Source: Iningainema tapete BLCC-T55
Lineage (GTDB): Bacteria; Cyanobacteriota; Cyanobacteriia; Cyanobacteriales; Nostocaceae
Direction of reading: 5' to 3'
Length of the DNA stretch: 64,000 bases
Assembly: GCF_014698965.1 (NCBI RefSeq)
Contig: NZ_JACXAE010000083.1
Location: forward strand, 1 to 64,000
The notes below the pieces were generated by a model. The model saw nothing but the letters and a program-made list of their open reading frames with translations. It searched no databases and was not told the DNA's origin. This document shows, piece after piece, positions 19,746 to 29,315 of this stretch; the stretch's first letter is position 1, and each line of letters opens with the position of its first letter. Position numbers and translations under genes: made by a program.

Positions 19746-19996
19746 GTACAGACGTTCCGCAAAGAACGTCTGTACAGGAGAATTTATCCCTATTAATGCG
19801 CATTAGCGATAGATTTACCGCTGATTTTCGTTCCTAGTCTCTGACTGGGAATGCAATACGATGAAGCTCTGCAGGAGAGCTGTATGACATCTAGAGGCAA
19901 AGCCTCGCAAGAAACGAGCAACGAGCACAACTAAATTTTTGATTCTTAGTCCGTTTTAACGGACTTTAGCTATTAGCCATGTACTTCAGTACATGG
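19746..19996. repeat. Cluster of palindromic repeats
   Basis: Four inverted repeats lie in a gene-free stretch: GTACAGACGTTC with its exact complement (19746-19775), GAGGC/GCCTC (about 19893-19905), AGTCCGTT/AACGGACT (19948-19965) and CCATGTACT/AGTACATGG (19977-19996). The first may terminate the upstream small gene. The others look like fragments of dispersed repeat or IS-end sequence. The remaining gap up to 20206 is AT-rich with a run of T and holds nothing I recognise. Confidence 0.6.
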
Positions 19997-20206
19997 TGTT
20001 CTGATTTGCATTTCTAATTATTTTTGGTAAATATATCACAAGAAGGTAAAAATATAAAAATTTAATCTAAAATTAATTTTTTTTTAATAATAGCTTTAAA
20101 TAAACTAGATCAGTGACGAGAAATTTGTTGATTATTCTGACTAATTAGGAGTTATCATCTAGACAAAACGTCAATGAAAAGACTTGTAACAACCAAATAA
20201 AGTTAG

Positions 20207-20767
20207 GTGAAGTACCCGATAGTTGACACTTCTGAGCAAGGTTGTTCCATAAATTTGGTTGGCAAAACGGGACAAGCAGTTCAGATTTCAATTCACTCCC
20301 CCAGTCAGTATATCTGTGCCAACCGCGAACGGATATTACCAGACTGGAAAAATCAGCCTTCTTTTTGGGTAGTGATTGTTTTACAGCAATCACAATATGA
20401 GTTGGTGGAAAGCACACCAGAAATAGAAATAGAAAAAGAACGGTTGCGGGAAAAGTTTATGCGGTTTGGCTGTGACGTGGGATTTAACCTGCGCGATCGC
20501 GGCTATTTAACAGATTTAATCGATCCCCGTACTGGTTATCCCTTACTATCCCGCCCAGGAAAAGTTCCCCATGATGACACAGCGGTGGTAAAAGCTTTAC
20601 TTGGCTATCCAGTAATTCAAAATAAATGTCGCGTGTTAGTTCACCCTAGTTGGGGAATGGCTGTTTATCCGAGTATCTTAATATCAGTAGCTGCGCCGAT
20701 GGTGATTGAATGGGTGGCAAAAAGCATAGCAGCTTTACATGGTTGGAAACAGCCCAGTAGTCAATAA
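20207..20767 (+). CDS. MMADHC-like (methylmalonic aciduria and homocystinuria type D) protein
   Basis: 186 residues. The start is a GTG; alternatives further in are possible because homologues often begin near HSPSQYICANRERILPDW. The C-terminal half has the region that gives the family its name: RDRGYLTDLIDPRTGYPLL and CRVLVHPSWGMAVYPS. In animals MMADHC steers cobalamin between methionine synthase and methylmalonyl-CoA mutase; in cyanobacteria the role is not established. It is monocistronic, with no cobalamin riboswitch seen upstream. The name rests on recalled family phrases. Confidence 0.65.
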   Translation: MKYPIVDTSEQGCSINLVGKTGQAVQISIHSPSQYICANRERILPDWKNQPSFWVVIVLQQSQYELVESTPEIEIEKERLREKFMRFGCDVGFNLRDRGYLTDLIDPRTGYPLLSRPGKVPHDDTAVVKALLGYPVIQNKCRVLVHPSWGMAVYPSILISVAAPMVIEWVAKSIAALHGWKQPSSQ

Positions 20768-20916
20768 TATAATTATGGCAGCGCAAAATTCCACCTAAGG
20801 ACTCTAGTTACTTTTGTCAGATTGGCGCTAAGACTATACAAGAGCTTTACAAATCGTAAAACGATTTTTAGTCAGCTCGGATTTTTTGCTTAGCAATAGA
20901 GACAAGAGTAAAAAAC

Positions 20917-21423
20917 ATGACTGATTCTCAAAACCATAACGAACAGCTTCACAAGCTGCGCGAATTGATCAAAGATATTGACATTGGGATGCTAACCACA
21001 ATTAATGAAGACGGAAGCTTGCACAGCCGTCCAATGTCAACTAACTCTGAGGTAGAATTTGATGGCGACCTCTGGTTCTTCACTTATGGCAGTTCCCATA
21101 AAGTATTGGAAATACAGATGCATCAGCAAGTTAACGTTAGTTTTTCCGATCCCAATAAACAGCGATATATATCCTTGTCTGGTACAGCACAATTAGTGCG
21201 CGATCGCAACAAAATCCAGCAATTGTGGAAACCGCAACTCAAAGCCTGGTTTCCCAAAGAACTTGAAGAACCAGATATTGCTTTGCTCAAGGTGAGCGTA
21301 GACAAGGCAGAATACTGGGATACCCCATCCAGTTTTGTTGCACATACCATTGCATTAGTCAAGGCGATCGCCACAGGTGAGAAAGCCAATGTGGGTGAAA
21401 ACGAAAAAGTCAACTTGAGCTAA
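20917..21423 (+). CDS. Pyridoxamine-5'-phosphate-oxidase-like, general stress protein 26 type
   Basis: 168 residues with a split-barrel flavin-binding fold: DIGMLTTINEDGSLHSRPMSTN (the opening strands), DLWFFTYGSSHKVLEI (typical of the GSP26 branch) and YISLSGTAQLVRDRNKIQQLW. Members bind FMN, FAD or F420 and are linked to stress responses; the reaction here is unknown. Its stop overlaps the stop of the convergent histidine kinase by four bases. Confidence 0.85.
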   Translation: MTDSQNHNEQLHKLRELIKDIDIGMLTTINEDGSLHSRPMSTNSEVEFDGDLWFFTYGSSHKVLEIQMHQQVNVSFSDPNKQRYISLSGTAQLVRDRNKIQQLWKPQLKAWFPKELEEPDIALLKVSVDKAEYWDTPSSFVAHTIALVKAIATGEKANVGENEKVNLS

Positions 21424-24254
21424 ACACCAAGGCGCGATGATTTTTCGCGCCTATGGGGAATTGTGATCACAAACTGTGTACCCTCACCGAGGGAAGAAAT
21501 ACACTGCAACGTCCCACCGTGCTTCTCTGTAATAATTTGGTAACTAATAGATAAACCCAACCCAGTACCTTTACCTACAGGTTTAGTAGTAAAAAAGGGG
21601 TCAAACAATCGCTTTTGCACAGCTTCTGGAATTCCAGCACCATTATCAGCGATGCTAATAATCACATTATTGTCCTGTGTTGTAGTACTAATGCAAATCT
21701 GCGGGTTTGTCCTAAGTCCAGTGTCCTTTGTTCTTTGTTGTGAATTGTTTACTGATGACAAATGACAAATGACTAATGACTCTTCTATGGCATCAATCGC
21801 ATTCGCCAAAATATTCATAAACACCTGATTGAGTTGTCCGGGGTAGCATTCCACCAATGGCAAGTCGCCGTATTCTTTAATCACCTGAATTTCCGGCAGA
21901 TCAGATTTGGCTTTGAGGCGATGTTGTAAAATCATTAAGGTACTATCAATACCTGAATGAATATCCACTACCTTCATTTCTGCCTCATCTAAGCGAGAGA
22001 AGTTGCGTAGAGACAGCACAATTTGTGTAATTCTTTCCGCACCAATTTTCATTGATGTGAGTAACTTTGGCAGATCTTCGATTAAGAAATCAAGGTCGAT
22101 TGCTTTTGCCTGGGCTTGAATTTCTGGTACTGGGTGGGGATAATGCTGTTGGTAAAGTTGTACTATTGTGAGTAAATCTTGGGTATGTTCATCTGCATAG
22201 CTGAGGTTGCCGTAAATAAAGCTGACTGGGTTGTTAATTTCATGTGCCACTCCCGCTACCAACTGCCCCAAACTAGACATTTTCTCACTTTGTACTAGTT
22301 GAGCGGCTAACTGTTGTGACTTAGAGCGCAACTGTGCTTCTGACTGTCGCAAAACCTCCTCTGCCTGTTTGCGCTTAGTGATGTCGTGGAGGATGACGAC
22401 GTATTCAGGGAAATCTTGATGAGGTATATCTGAGACAGAAACCTCAAAAGTTTTTGCTTGGTTGTTGTAGTGTAAAGTTTGTTCGCTGCGTTTTGTCCAT
22501 TTTTGGGGAGTATTTGCTAACCCAGGTAGCCATTCACTTAGGTGATGTCCTAGTATACTTGATAGGTTAAGACTCAACAAAGACTGGATGGCTGGGTTTG
22601 CCTGTCGAATTACGCCTGCTTCATTCACAACGACTATAGCGTCTTGAGCAACCATAAACAAATGTTCGGCGGCTTCCCGTGCTTCAGCAATCGCCATCAC
22701 CTGAGGTAAACTTGTCAAGCTTGCGATCGCCACTCCCACATATCCTACTACTAACAGCAGTACAACTACCAGAGCCTCACCTTCTTTTGCATTCAGCTTG
22801 ACACCAAACCACCAGCCCACCGAAACTGCTCCACATAACAGTAATATCAGGATATTTACCTGGAGCATCACCGAGTCTTTAATTTTGGTTGGCGATCGTG
22901 ATTGATACAACTGTACCCACCAAAGAGGACTCAAAGGCGCAAAGGGAATACGACGTGCTAATGCATCAATTCCGATCATGGCAAAGGGAGCCACTAATCC
23001 AATCAAAAAATCTTGCCAACCCCAAGCATACCCTCCCACCAGTAAGACCACAACCTCCAGCAAAAAGAAGCTCAAAGCCAGTTGAGGGAAAAGTACTTCT
23101 TTTTTACCTCGTTGTAGCCAAAGCCCTAAATGCAGGATCATAAACGACATAAACCAACAGAAATTTCCTGCCACGATAATGTGAGCGACATTCCCCCAAA
23201 TTAGATTGATCAAACACAAAATTAGGATTAGAGTCAGAGCAAAACCGAATATTCCCCGACGCGATACTACAGAAAATACTGGTGAAAGTTGCTTGTCAAC
23301 AGCAAGTTGATACAGAATGCGAGGGCAATTGGAAACCACTGTTGCTGAACCCAATAAACAGGAACTTGCTAACAAAAAAGTAACAAACAACTGTGCAAAA
23401 TGTCCCCAGAAGGGTTGAGAAGCAGAGACAAAAATCACAAAAGCGTTGTCTACATCTTCTGTTGTTGCTAAACGTGTAACTACCCAAGATCCGCCTAAAA
23501 TCATAGGTGGCATCAACCAAGCAGCAATTTTGAGAAACTGTAGAGTTTCTTTGGGACGACGACTATCAGCAACAAAGGATGAAGCAGTTTCGCAACCGTA
23601 GGTTTGATAGGTAACGAAGTAGAACCATTTTGCCCAATCTACAAAGCTAAGAGAAGCCCAACTACGAGGAAATAAACCCGGACTTTCAGGAGAAAATGCT
23701 AAAAAGCTAAGTCCCTGTAAACAAAAAGCAAGTAACACGACGAAAGCGGGAATGACAAAAAACAGATGCAGAATACTTAGGGCACGAGTACCACTAAACG
23801 CCACCACAAAAGGTAGGATGGTAAAGCCAAATTTGAGAATTAGTTCTGGGCAGCTAATTCCTAATGCCTCAAGGTTCACCTTAATTAAGTCGGTAAGAAT
23901 AACGGAATTAATTGATATATATGTAATCCAATTGAGAAGATATCCAATCGCGGCATAGCGAGCAACACCAGGGTAGCGCTTCCAGAGCTTAGTGATGTAA
24001 TTAGGCGTTCCCCCGGCTACATCGACAAAACCTGTACCGAGATGCTTTACCTGATAATTCAGCAGCATCCCGACAATCATAGCAGGTATCCAGACAGAAA
24101 TAGCTTGCGCTCCCAGTGCCGCATGAATTGCTGGAACTACTGCTACCCAGCCCATGTGGCTTGTTAAACCAAAAGCCCAAGTTTCTGGTACACTCAAGCT
24201 TCTGGCTAAGCGTTTGGATGAATATTGCTGGATTGCACTATCAGAATGAGACAT
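21420..24254 (-). CDS. Amino-acid-permease-fused sensor histidine kinase
   Basis: 944 residues in one frame. Residues about 20-440 are an APC-superfamily transporter (many hydrophobic helices; SVPETWAFGLTSHMG at the start), with two further helices at about 465-510. A PAS domain (about 530-625) is followed by a DHp helix with the phosphorylatable His at about 671 in GQLVAGVAHEINNPVSF, then an HATPase with ADNGAGIPEAV and GKGTGLGLSIS. The layout parallels CbrA-type kinases, where a solute-carrier domain replaces a simple sensor. It may respond to an amino acid or amine, with or without transporting it. No receiver domain is attached and no response regulator is adjacent. A heptamer-repeat insertion lies within the HATPase region. 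Confidence 0.88.
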   Translation of the reverse strand: MSHSDSAIQQYSSKRLARSLSVPETWAFGLTSHMGWVAVVPAIHAALGAQAISVWIPAMIVGMLLNYQVKHLGTGFVDVAGGTPNYITKLWKRYPGVARYAAIGYLLNWITYISINSVILTDLIKVNLEALGISCPELILKFGFTILPFVVAFSGTRALSILHLFFVIPAFVVLLAFCLQGLSFLAFSPESPGLFPRSWASLSFVDWAKWFYFVTYQTYGCETASSFVADSRRPKETLQFLKIAAWLMPPMILGGSWVVTRLATTEDVDNAFVIFVSASQPFWGHFAQLFVTFLLASSCLLGSATVVSNCPRILYQLAVDKQLSPVFSVVSRRGIFGFALTLILILCLINLIWGNVAHIIVAGNFCWFMSFMILHLGLWLQRGKKEVLFPQLALSFFLLEVVVLLVGGYAWGWQDFLIGLVAPFAMIGIDALARRIPFAPLSPLWWVQLYQSRSPTKIKDSVMLQVNILILLLCGAVSVGWWFGVKLNAKEGEALVVVLLLVVGYVGVAIASLTSLPQVMAIAEAREAAEHLFMVAQDAIVVVNEAGVIRQANPAIQSLLSLNLSSILGHHLSEWLPGLANTPQKWTKRSEQTLHYNNQAKTFEVSVSDIPHQDFPEYVVILHDITKRKQAEEVLRQSEAQLRSKSQQLAAQLVQSEKMSSLGQLVAGVAHEINNPVSFIYGNLSYADEHTQDLLTIVQLYQQHYPHPVPEIQAQAKAIDLDFLIEDLPKLLTSMKIGAERITQIVLSLRNFSRLDEAEMKVVDIHSGIDSTLMILQHRLKAKSDLPEIQVIKEYGDLPLVECYPGQLNQVFMNILANAIDAIEESLVICHLSSVNNSQQRTKDTGLRTNPQICISTTTQDNNVIISIADNGAGIPEAVQKRLFDPFFTTKPVGKGTGLGLSISYQIITEKHGGTLQCISSLGEGTQFVITIPHRREKSSRLGV
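21431..21451. terminator. Possible bidirectional terminator hairpin
   Basis: GGCGCGA at 21431-21437 pairs with TCGCGCC at 21445-21451 around a T-rich loop. It lies where two convergent genes overlap, inside the last codons of the histidine kinase. No long T run follows, so its efficiency is uncertain. Confidence 0.35.
21755..21780. repeat. Short tandem heptamer repeat (ATGACAA) within the kinase gene
   Basis: Three consecutive ATGACAA-type heptamers and a partial fourth lie inside the HATPase coding region. On the coding strand they give VICHLS and lie beside a low-complexity stretch absent from ordinary kinases of this type. Such heptamer repeats are typical of heterocyst-forming cyanobacteria. 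The reading frame is preserved. Confidence 0.65.
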
Positions 24255-24340
24255 ATATGGGAGTGCGCTGTTATATTTTAGTCAGCCTCATTACTTATAG
24301 TTCCCATACTGCCCATGATTCTATACTCTTAATTTCAGAA

Positions 24341-25405
24341 TTAACTCTTTTTCGGTCGTCGCAATTTTTGAGAACCAATTGGTCCTAAAAGTTGGTTGAG
24401 TGCCCGCAGTTGTTCAGCTGTTCCCATACAAATCAGTACATCTCCACGCATAAATACTGTATCAGCCATAGGACCACCGATCAATTCACCATTAGCGCGG
24501 CGGATGGCAAGAACTAGCGCCCCGGTTTGTACTCGCAACCTTGCTTGTCCTAAAGTTTGACCAACAAAAGGACAACTAGCCGGGTCAAGTAAAAATTCTT
24601 CCATGTATAATTGTCTGTCTGTTCCGGAAATGATACCATCGACAAAGTCCATGACTTGAGGTCGCAGAGCAGCAGCAGCCATGCGCTTACCACCAGTTAT
24701 GTAAGGGGAAATTACGGCATCTGCACCACCTCGCTGTAACTTTTGTAATGCTTCTTCCGTACTTGCTCTGGCGATCGCCCGAATTTCCGGATTCAGTGTT
24801 TTTGCTGATAGAACAGTATATAAATTTTCTGCATCGGAAGGCAGTGCGGCAACAATACAAATTGCCTTTTCAATCCCCACCTTAAAAAGAGTTTCATCCA
24901 AAGTAGCATCACCTTGGTATACAGTATAACCTTCAGTTTGTGCCTGTTGCACGGATTCTATACTAGAATCAATTACTACAAAAGGAACGTCTTCTGCCCG
25001 AAATTCTTTAGCAATTTGACGACCAGTTCGACTAAATCCACAAATAATATAATGCTCAGATAGTGAGTTCATGATGCGTCGCTGTTGTCGTAGTCGAATT
25101 CCTTCTTGAAAGTAGCCTTGAATGATCGCTTCTGTAAACCGGTTAACTATATAACCAATCGTAATTACACCCATTAAAATTAAAGCTATGGTAAACAAGC
25201 GTCCTTTGCTTCCCAGTGGTCGCGTTTCTCCATAACCAACAGTAGCGAGGGTAATTACAGTCATGTAAGCAGCATCTTCCCAAGACCAGTTTTCCATAAA
25301 CCGATACCATAAAGTACCAGTGAGGAATACACCGCCAAGGGCAACAACCCCTGCCATTAACTCTCTCTGGATGCGATAATATTTTTGCTCTAGGTTGGAG
25401 TACAC
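24341..25405 (-). CDS. Potassium channel with RCK (TrkA-N/TrkA-C) domains
   Basis: 354 residues. Two transmembrane helices flank a pore loop with the selectivity filter TLATVGYGE. A cytosolic RCK domain follows, with a Rossmann fold (HYIICGFSRTGRQIAKEF, then VVIDSS and GDAT), and a TrkA-C domain closes the protein (ASCPFVGQTLGQARLRV). This is the MthK/Kch-like plan: two-helix subunits forming a tetrameric channel gated by a ligand of the RCK ring. The gene is monocistronic, between the kinase and argD, and its promoter region is shared divergently with argD. Confidence 0.92.
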   Translation of the reverse strand: MYSNLEQKYYRIQRELMAGVVALGGVFLTGTLWYRFMENWSWEDAAYMTVITLATVGYGETRPLGSKGRLFTIALILMGVITIGYIVNRFTEAIIQGYFQEGIRLRQQRRIMNSLSEHYIICGFSRTGRQIAKEFRAEDVPFVVIDSSIESVQQAQTEGYTVYQGDATLDETLFKVGIEKAICIVAALPSDAENLYTVLSAKTLNPEIRAIARASTEEALQKLQRGGADAVISPYITGGKRMAAAALRPQVMDFVDGIISGTDRQLYMEEFLLDPASCPFVGQTLGQARLRVQTGALVLAIRRANGELIGGPMADTVFMRGDVLICMGTAEQLRALNQLLGPIGSQKLRRPKKS

Positions 25406-25611
25406 AATTTTTTCCCACCAGTGCCACTCGTTTGAGGATATCTGACCAATAGCTCAAGTAAAATGATAAATTAGACAAATTAAGAAGATTTTTTGCAGGT
25501 GTCTCATAAACATAGCAAATGGTTATAAGATTGGAAGTTTTGAGGAGGTTAAACAAACAACTTATCAGTACTTCTGCCTTTGTTCGTATAGTTTTGTGGA
25601 GCAGTTAGGTA

Positions 25612-26895
25612 GTGAGCATACAAACACTAGTTGGACAAACGACAATAGACCCACAGTTAGGTTTTACCTCATCTAGCGCCTTTGATACAGATCGTTTCGA
25701 TCAAGCTGTAATGACAACCTATGGGCGATTTGCGATCGCTCTAGAAAAAGGTGAGGGATGCCGCGTTTGGGATACACAGGGGCGGGAATATCTAGACTTT
25801 GTGGCAGGAATAGCTACTTGTACCCTGGGACACGCCCACCCAGCGATGGTAGAAACGGTAACAAATCAAATTAAAAAATTACACCACGTTTCTAATTTTT
25901 ACTACATCCCCGAACAGGGAGAGTTAGCTAATTGGATCGTGCAACATTCCTGCGCTGACCGTGTATTCTTTTGCAACTCAGGTGCCGAAGCAAACGAAGG
26001 CGCAATTAAACTTGCGCGAAAATACGCACATACAGTGTTGGAAATTGAAAAACCGATTATTTTAACGGCACATGCGAGTTTCCACGGTAGGACTTTAGCA
26101 ACGATTACCGCCACAGGGCAACCCAAGTATCAAAAAAACTTTGATCCCTTGATGCCCGGTTTCCACTACGTACCTTACAACGATATCGGCGCGGTGGAAG
26201 CAGCAATTAGCGAGTTGGATGAAGGTGATTACCGCGTAGCTGCAATTATGCTAGAGCCACTACAGGGAGAAGGCGGTGTTCGTCCTGGTGATATTAGCTA
26301 CTTCCAACAGTTACGGCAAATTTGTAATGAAACAGGTATTCTGTTAATTTTTGATGAAGTACAAGTTGGTGTAGGGCGTAGTGGCAATTTATGGGGTTAC
26401 GAACATTTGGGGGTTGAGCCTGATGTCTTTACCAGTGCGAAAGGCTTGGGCGGTGGTATCCCTATCGGCGCAATGATGTGCAAATCTTTCTGCGATGTGC
26501 TTAAGCCTGGGGATCATGCCAGTACTTTTGGTGGAAATCCTTTTGCTTGTGCAGTTGCCCTGACTGTTTGCCAAACTTTGGAAAGGGACAATATTTTGCA
26601 GAATGTACAAGCAAGGGGAGAACAATTGCGAGCTGGTTTGAATGCGCTCGCCGTAAAATATCCCCAACATATTGCTGATGTACGTGGTTGGGGTTTAATC
26701 AACGGTATGGAGTTACAAGCAGATTCTCCACTCAATGCTGTTGATGTCGTCAAAGCCGCTATTGATGAAGGCTTACTAATAGCTCCAGCAGGACCAAAAG
26801 TCCTCCGGTTTGTACCACCTCTAATTGTTAGTGAGGCAGAAGTAAATACTGCACTGCAAATTGTTGACAAACTAATTGCAACAACTGCAACGTAG
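25612..26895 (+). CDS. argD: Acetylornithine aminotransferase (ArgD)
   Basis: 427 residues, class III PLP-dependent aminotransferase that makes N-acetylornithine from the semialdehyde in arginine synthesis. Visible features are FCNSGAEANEGAIKLARKY (phosphate binding), FHGRTLATITATGQPKYQ, LIFDEVQVGVGRSG with cofactor Asp at 248, and the Schiff-base lysine K277 in TSAKGLGGGIPIGA. The start is GTG. The 3' end faces the copper-oxidase module and is separated from it by a long AT-rich hairpin. A piece of argD-like sequence recurs at 29582. Confidence 0.95.
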   Translation: MSIQTLVGQTTIDPQLGFTSSSAFDTDRFDQAVMTTYGRFAIALEKGEGCRVWDTQGREYLDFVAGIATCTLGHAHPAMVETVTNQIKKLHHVSNFYYIPEQGELANWIVQHSCADRVFFCNSGAEANEGAIKLARKYAHTVLEIEKPIILTAHASFHGRTLATITATGQPKYQKNFDPLMPGFHYVPYNDIGAVEAAISELDEGDYRVAAIMLEPLQGEGGVRPGDISYFQQLRQICNETGILLIFDEVQVGVGRSGNLWGYEHLGVEPDVFTSAKGLGGGIPIGAMMCKSFCDVLKPGDHASTFGGNPFACAVALTVCQTLERDNILQNVQARGEQLRAGLNALAVKYPQHIADVRGWGLINGMELQADSPLNAVDVVKAAIDEGLLIAPAGPKVLRFVPPLIVSEAEVNTALQIVDKLIATTAT

Positions 26896-26912
26896 GCATT
26901 AAAGAACAGAAG

Positions 26913-26957
26913 AATTGTTAATGGTTAATTGTTGATTGCTATTAACCATTAACAATT
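26913..26957. terminator. Long AT-rich hairpin between convergent genes
   Basis: AATTGTTAATGGTTAAT (26913-26929) and its perfect complement (26941-26957) form a 17-bp stem with an 11-base loop, directly between the ends of argD and the Tat-protein gene. The symmetry and position suit a bidirectional terminator. The stem contains no GC-rich base, so it may instead be a dispersed TTAATTGTTAA-type repeat. Confidence 0.5.
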
Positions 26958-26962
26958 AACAA

Positions 26963-27871
26963 CTAAATTTGAATCGCAATCTTGGCAACGTCGAAGTCTG
27001 TGAGCCGAGTTATCACTCCAGAGTCTTTATCAATGGTGTGTATGTATTTAGGTGACTCATATCTACGCGCACCCAGAGCAATTAATTGGTTTGATGCGGA
27101 GCAAACCAAGCTACTGAAGCCACTATTCCAAGGTTGACCGTTAAAGATTAATGGCGTTGTTTGTTGATTGCCGCTATTATCAATTAAGACCAAATTAGTT
27201 TCGCCTCGTTGCCCGACATCAATTCTATACAAATTACCATTCGGGCATTCAACCAAATTATTAATCCGTTGGTTTTCAGATAGTATGACCCTATTTGTAA
27301 TCTCACCAGTCTGGAGATTAATATTGACGAGAGTAAAGGGAGGCATACCGTTCCTGTAACTAACTATACCACTGAGTCCGCCATCTATGCGGGGTACTAG
27401 GCTCAGCAGCGTCTCCTGCCTTTCAATTCCTAAGATGGTTAAGGTTATTGGCGACGCACCTAGAGTGATCAAACGAGTGGGTTGTTCCCCTCTATTACTG
27501 ATATTAGTAACTGCTGCTATAAGTGTGCCATTTCTTAAGGTAGTGAAACCGCTCAGTTGCTCACCGGACACTAGAACAGGCGGAGTCGTTAGTACGCTAT
27601 TAACCCGACCTGTTTCCAGATTGACTGACTGCTCAACGATTGATTGGGTAACAGATGTAGCTGTTGTGCTATTGATTTCGTTAATATTAGCGGTGCTATC
27701 TACTTCAGTAGTGATTGAGTCATTGGTAGTAGCTATAGAACTGCGTATACCTAAGATGACTAAATCAGGCGTTTGTGCAAAAGTTCTACCGAAGAGAGTT
27801 CCTAGTGCAGCTACTGTGGTAGTGGCGATCGCCATCTGCCCAAACTGTCTACGTGTTAGCTTCATGTTCAT
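26963..27871 (-). CDS. Tat-exported protein, copy 1, partner of copper-radical oxidase
   Basis: 302 residues. The twin-arginine signal KLTRRQFGQMA is followed by a hydrophobic stretch and a likely cleavage after FGRTFAQ. The mature part is repetitive beta-rich sequence (SGFTTLRNGTLIAAV, GLSGIVSYRNGMPP, NGQPWNSGFSSLVCSASNQLIALGARRYESP) suggesting a propeller-like fold. I do not recognise a named family. It lies 37 bp downstream of oxidase copy 1 on the same strand; the same pair recurs at 29665-32061. Tat export implies folding in the cytoplasm, often because of a cofactor or a bound partner. Confidence 0.65.
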   Translation of the reverse strand: MNMKLTRRQFGQMAIATTTVAALGTLFGRTFAQTPDLVILGIRSSIATTNDSITTEVDSTANINEINSTTATSVTQSIVEQSVNLETGRVNSVLTTPPVLVSGEQLSGFTTLRNGTLIAAVTNISNRGEQPTRLITLGASPITLTILGIERQETLLSLVPRIDGGLSGIVSYRNGMPPFTLVNINLQTGEITNRVILSENQRINNLVECPNGNLYRIDVGQRGETNLVLIDNSGNQQTTPLIFNGQPWNSGFSSLVCSASNQLIALGARRYESPKYIHTIDKDSGVITRLTDFDVAKIAIQI

Positions 27872-27908
27872 AATATTTGATTCCCAAAATTAGTGTGAAC
27901 TGATTCGG

Positions 27909-29315
27909 TTACCCTAATTGAATCCAACTTGCTACTGATGGAACGTTATTATTGTTAGTAATGGATAACATGTAATACCCTGGTGGGGCTAGGTTGCGAT
28001 TATTTGGAATCGTGACGGTGAGAGTATTGTTAGTTCTAAAGCTAATTGGCACATTTACTAGCCTTTGTTCTGTGTCCAAACCATGAGTTGTTGCCATTGG
28101 TCTAGTTATATTTACCCATTTGATATTTTCTGCTTGGGGGGTGCGAATTATGATTGTACTGCCGTATCCACTAAATCCGGGAGCACTTTGAATTACTGGT
28201 CGAGGTTGCGACATATACGCCGGACGGTAAATTTCTAAGCGCTGTTCTACAATGCCACGCTCTGGATTTCCTCCGGCTGTAGCGACACTGCCATCTGGTA
28301 GAAGCACTGCTACTGAATGATACACACGACCCCTAACATTTGGTGTCTCAACTTGTGTCCAGGTATTCGTCTGTGGATTATAAATCTCTGCGGGTATCAA
28401 TGACTGTGCTACGTCCTCGTCCGCTCTGCTGCCGTTACAAACAAACACCGTGCGATCTGGCAATATTACTGCATTGTGATGCATCCTGGGATTATTTAAA
28501 GAGGGTGCTGCTGTATAAATCGGACTAGGAGCGTTGAGATCAACAATATTAACTCTTGTGGTGGCACTACCATTGCCACCACCGATAATCATCACTTTTT
28601 GGTCTTGCGCTGGTGGTAGTAACAAACTTGCTGCTTGGTCGCAAAAATTTGGATTTTCCAATCCAGATATGGGCTGTTCTGTAATACTTTGATTGAATCT
28701 GTCTGGGATAGTCAGAATGCGTGGCGATACACCATTGTTGCCGCTAAATTGGGCGCCAGAATAGAAAAGTCTGCCATTGTTGAGTAGGAAAAGATGGGCG
28801 TAAAGTGCAATAGGACTGGTTGATTGTGAAAAAATGCTCCAATCATCACCAGTAAAAATTTCTGGGTTTCTGTCGAGGTTGCTACTTTGATCCAATCCAG
28901 ACAAAGCAAAAATTCTACCACTGCCCAACGTCACGAGAGTTGGATACCAACGCCCTCTATTCATTGATGCCACCTGTATCCATGTCTCGCTAGTTGGAGC
29001 AAATACGAAAGTAGCTGTCTCTCCAAAAAATGGGTCATACTGTACAGTGCCGCCTGCAACTAGTAGCCTACCATTTGGTCGAAAAGCCTGACCCGCACAG
29101 AAAACATCAATAGGCTCTCCTGTACTATCTAGAGGAATTCTTGGACGAGAGAAGGTTCCGTTACTCACATCCCACAAAGCTGCGCCCAGAGGAGCGTTGG
29201 CTATGTTCTTCGGATCGTTACCAGAACCAGAGAAGAACAACACTTTGCCCGTGCGTAGTAAAGCAGCATGGACAGGATTAATCGGACAGTTATAGGGCAA
29301 TACTTGCCAAGGCAT
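27909..29315 (-). CDS. Copper-radical oxidase (galactose/glyoxal oxidase-like), copy 1
   Basis: 468 residues: a kelch-type seven-blade propeller plus a C-terminal early-set (DUF1929) domain. The copper and radical ligands of galactose oxidase are all visible: Cys73 in VFCAGQAF and Tyr124 in GRWYPT (the Tyr-Cys cross-link pair), Tyr332-His333 in GRVYHSVAVLLPDG, and His411 in ATTHGLDTEQR. It should oxidise an alcohol or aldehyde with O2, producing H2O2. No signal peptide or N-terminal carbohydrate domain is present; the protein begins directly at MPWQVLPYNCPINPVHA. The Tat-exported partner is encoded just downstream. The substrate is unknown. Confidence 0.87.
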   Translation of the reverse strand: MPWQVLPYNCPINPVHAALLRTGKVLFFSGSGNDPKNIANAPLGAALWDVSNGTFSRPRIPLDSTGEPIDVFCAGQAFRPNGRLLVAGGTVQYDPFFGETATFVFAPTSETWIQVASMNRGRWYPTLVTLGSGRIFALSGLDQSSNLDRNPEIFTGDDWSIFSQSTSPIALYAHLFLLNNGRLFYSGAQFSGNNGVSPRILTIPDRFNQSITEQPISGLENPNFCDQAASLLLPPAQDQKVMIIGGGNGSATTRVNIVDLNAPSPIYTAAPSLNNPRMHHNAVILPDRTVFVCNGSRADEDVAQSLIPAEIYNPQTNTWTQVETPNVRGRVYHSVAVLLPDGSVATAGGNPERGIVEQRLEIYRPAYMSQPRPVIQSAPGFSGYGSTIIIRTPQAENIKWVNITRPMATTHGLDTEQRLVNVPISFRTNNTLTVTIPNNRNLAPPGYYMLSITNNNNVPSVASWIQLG

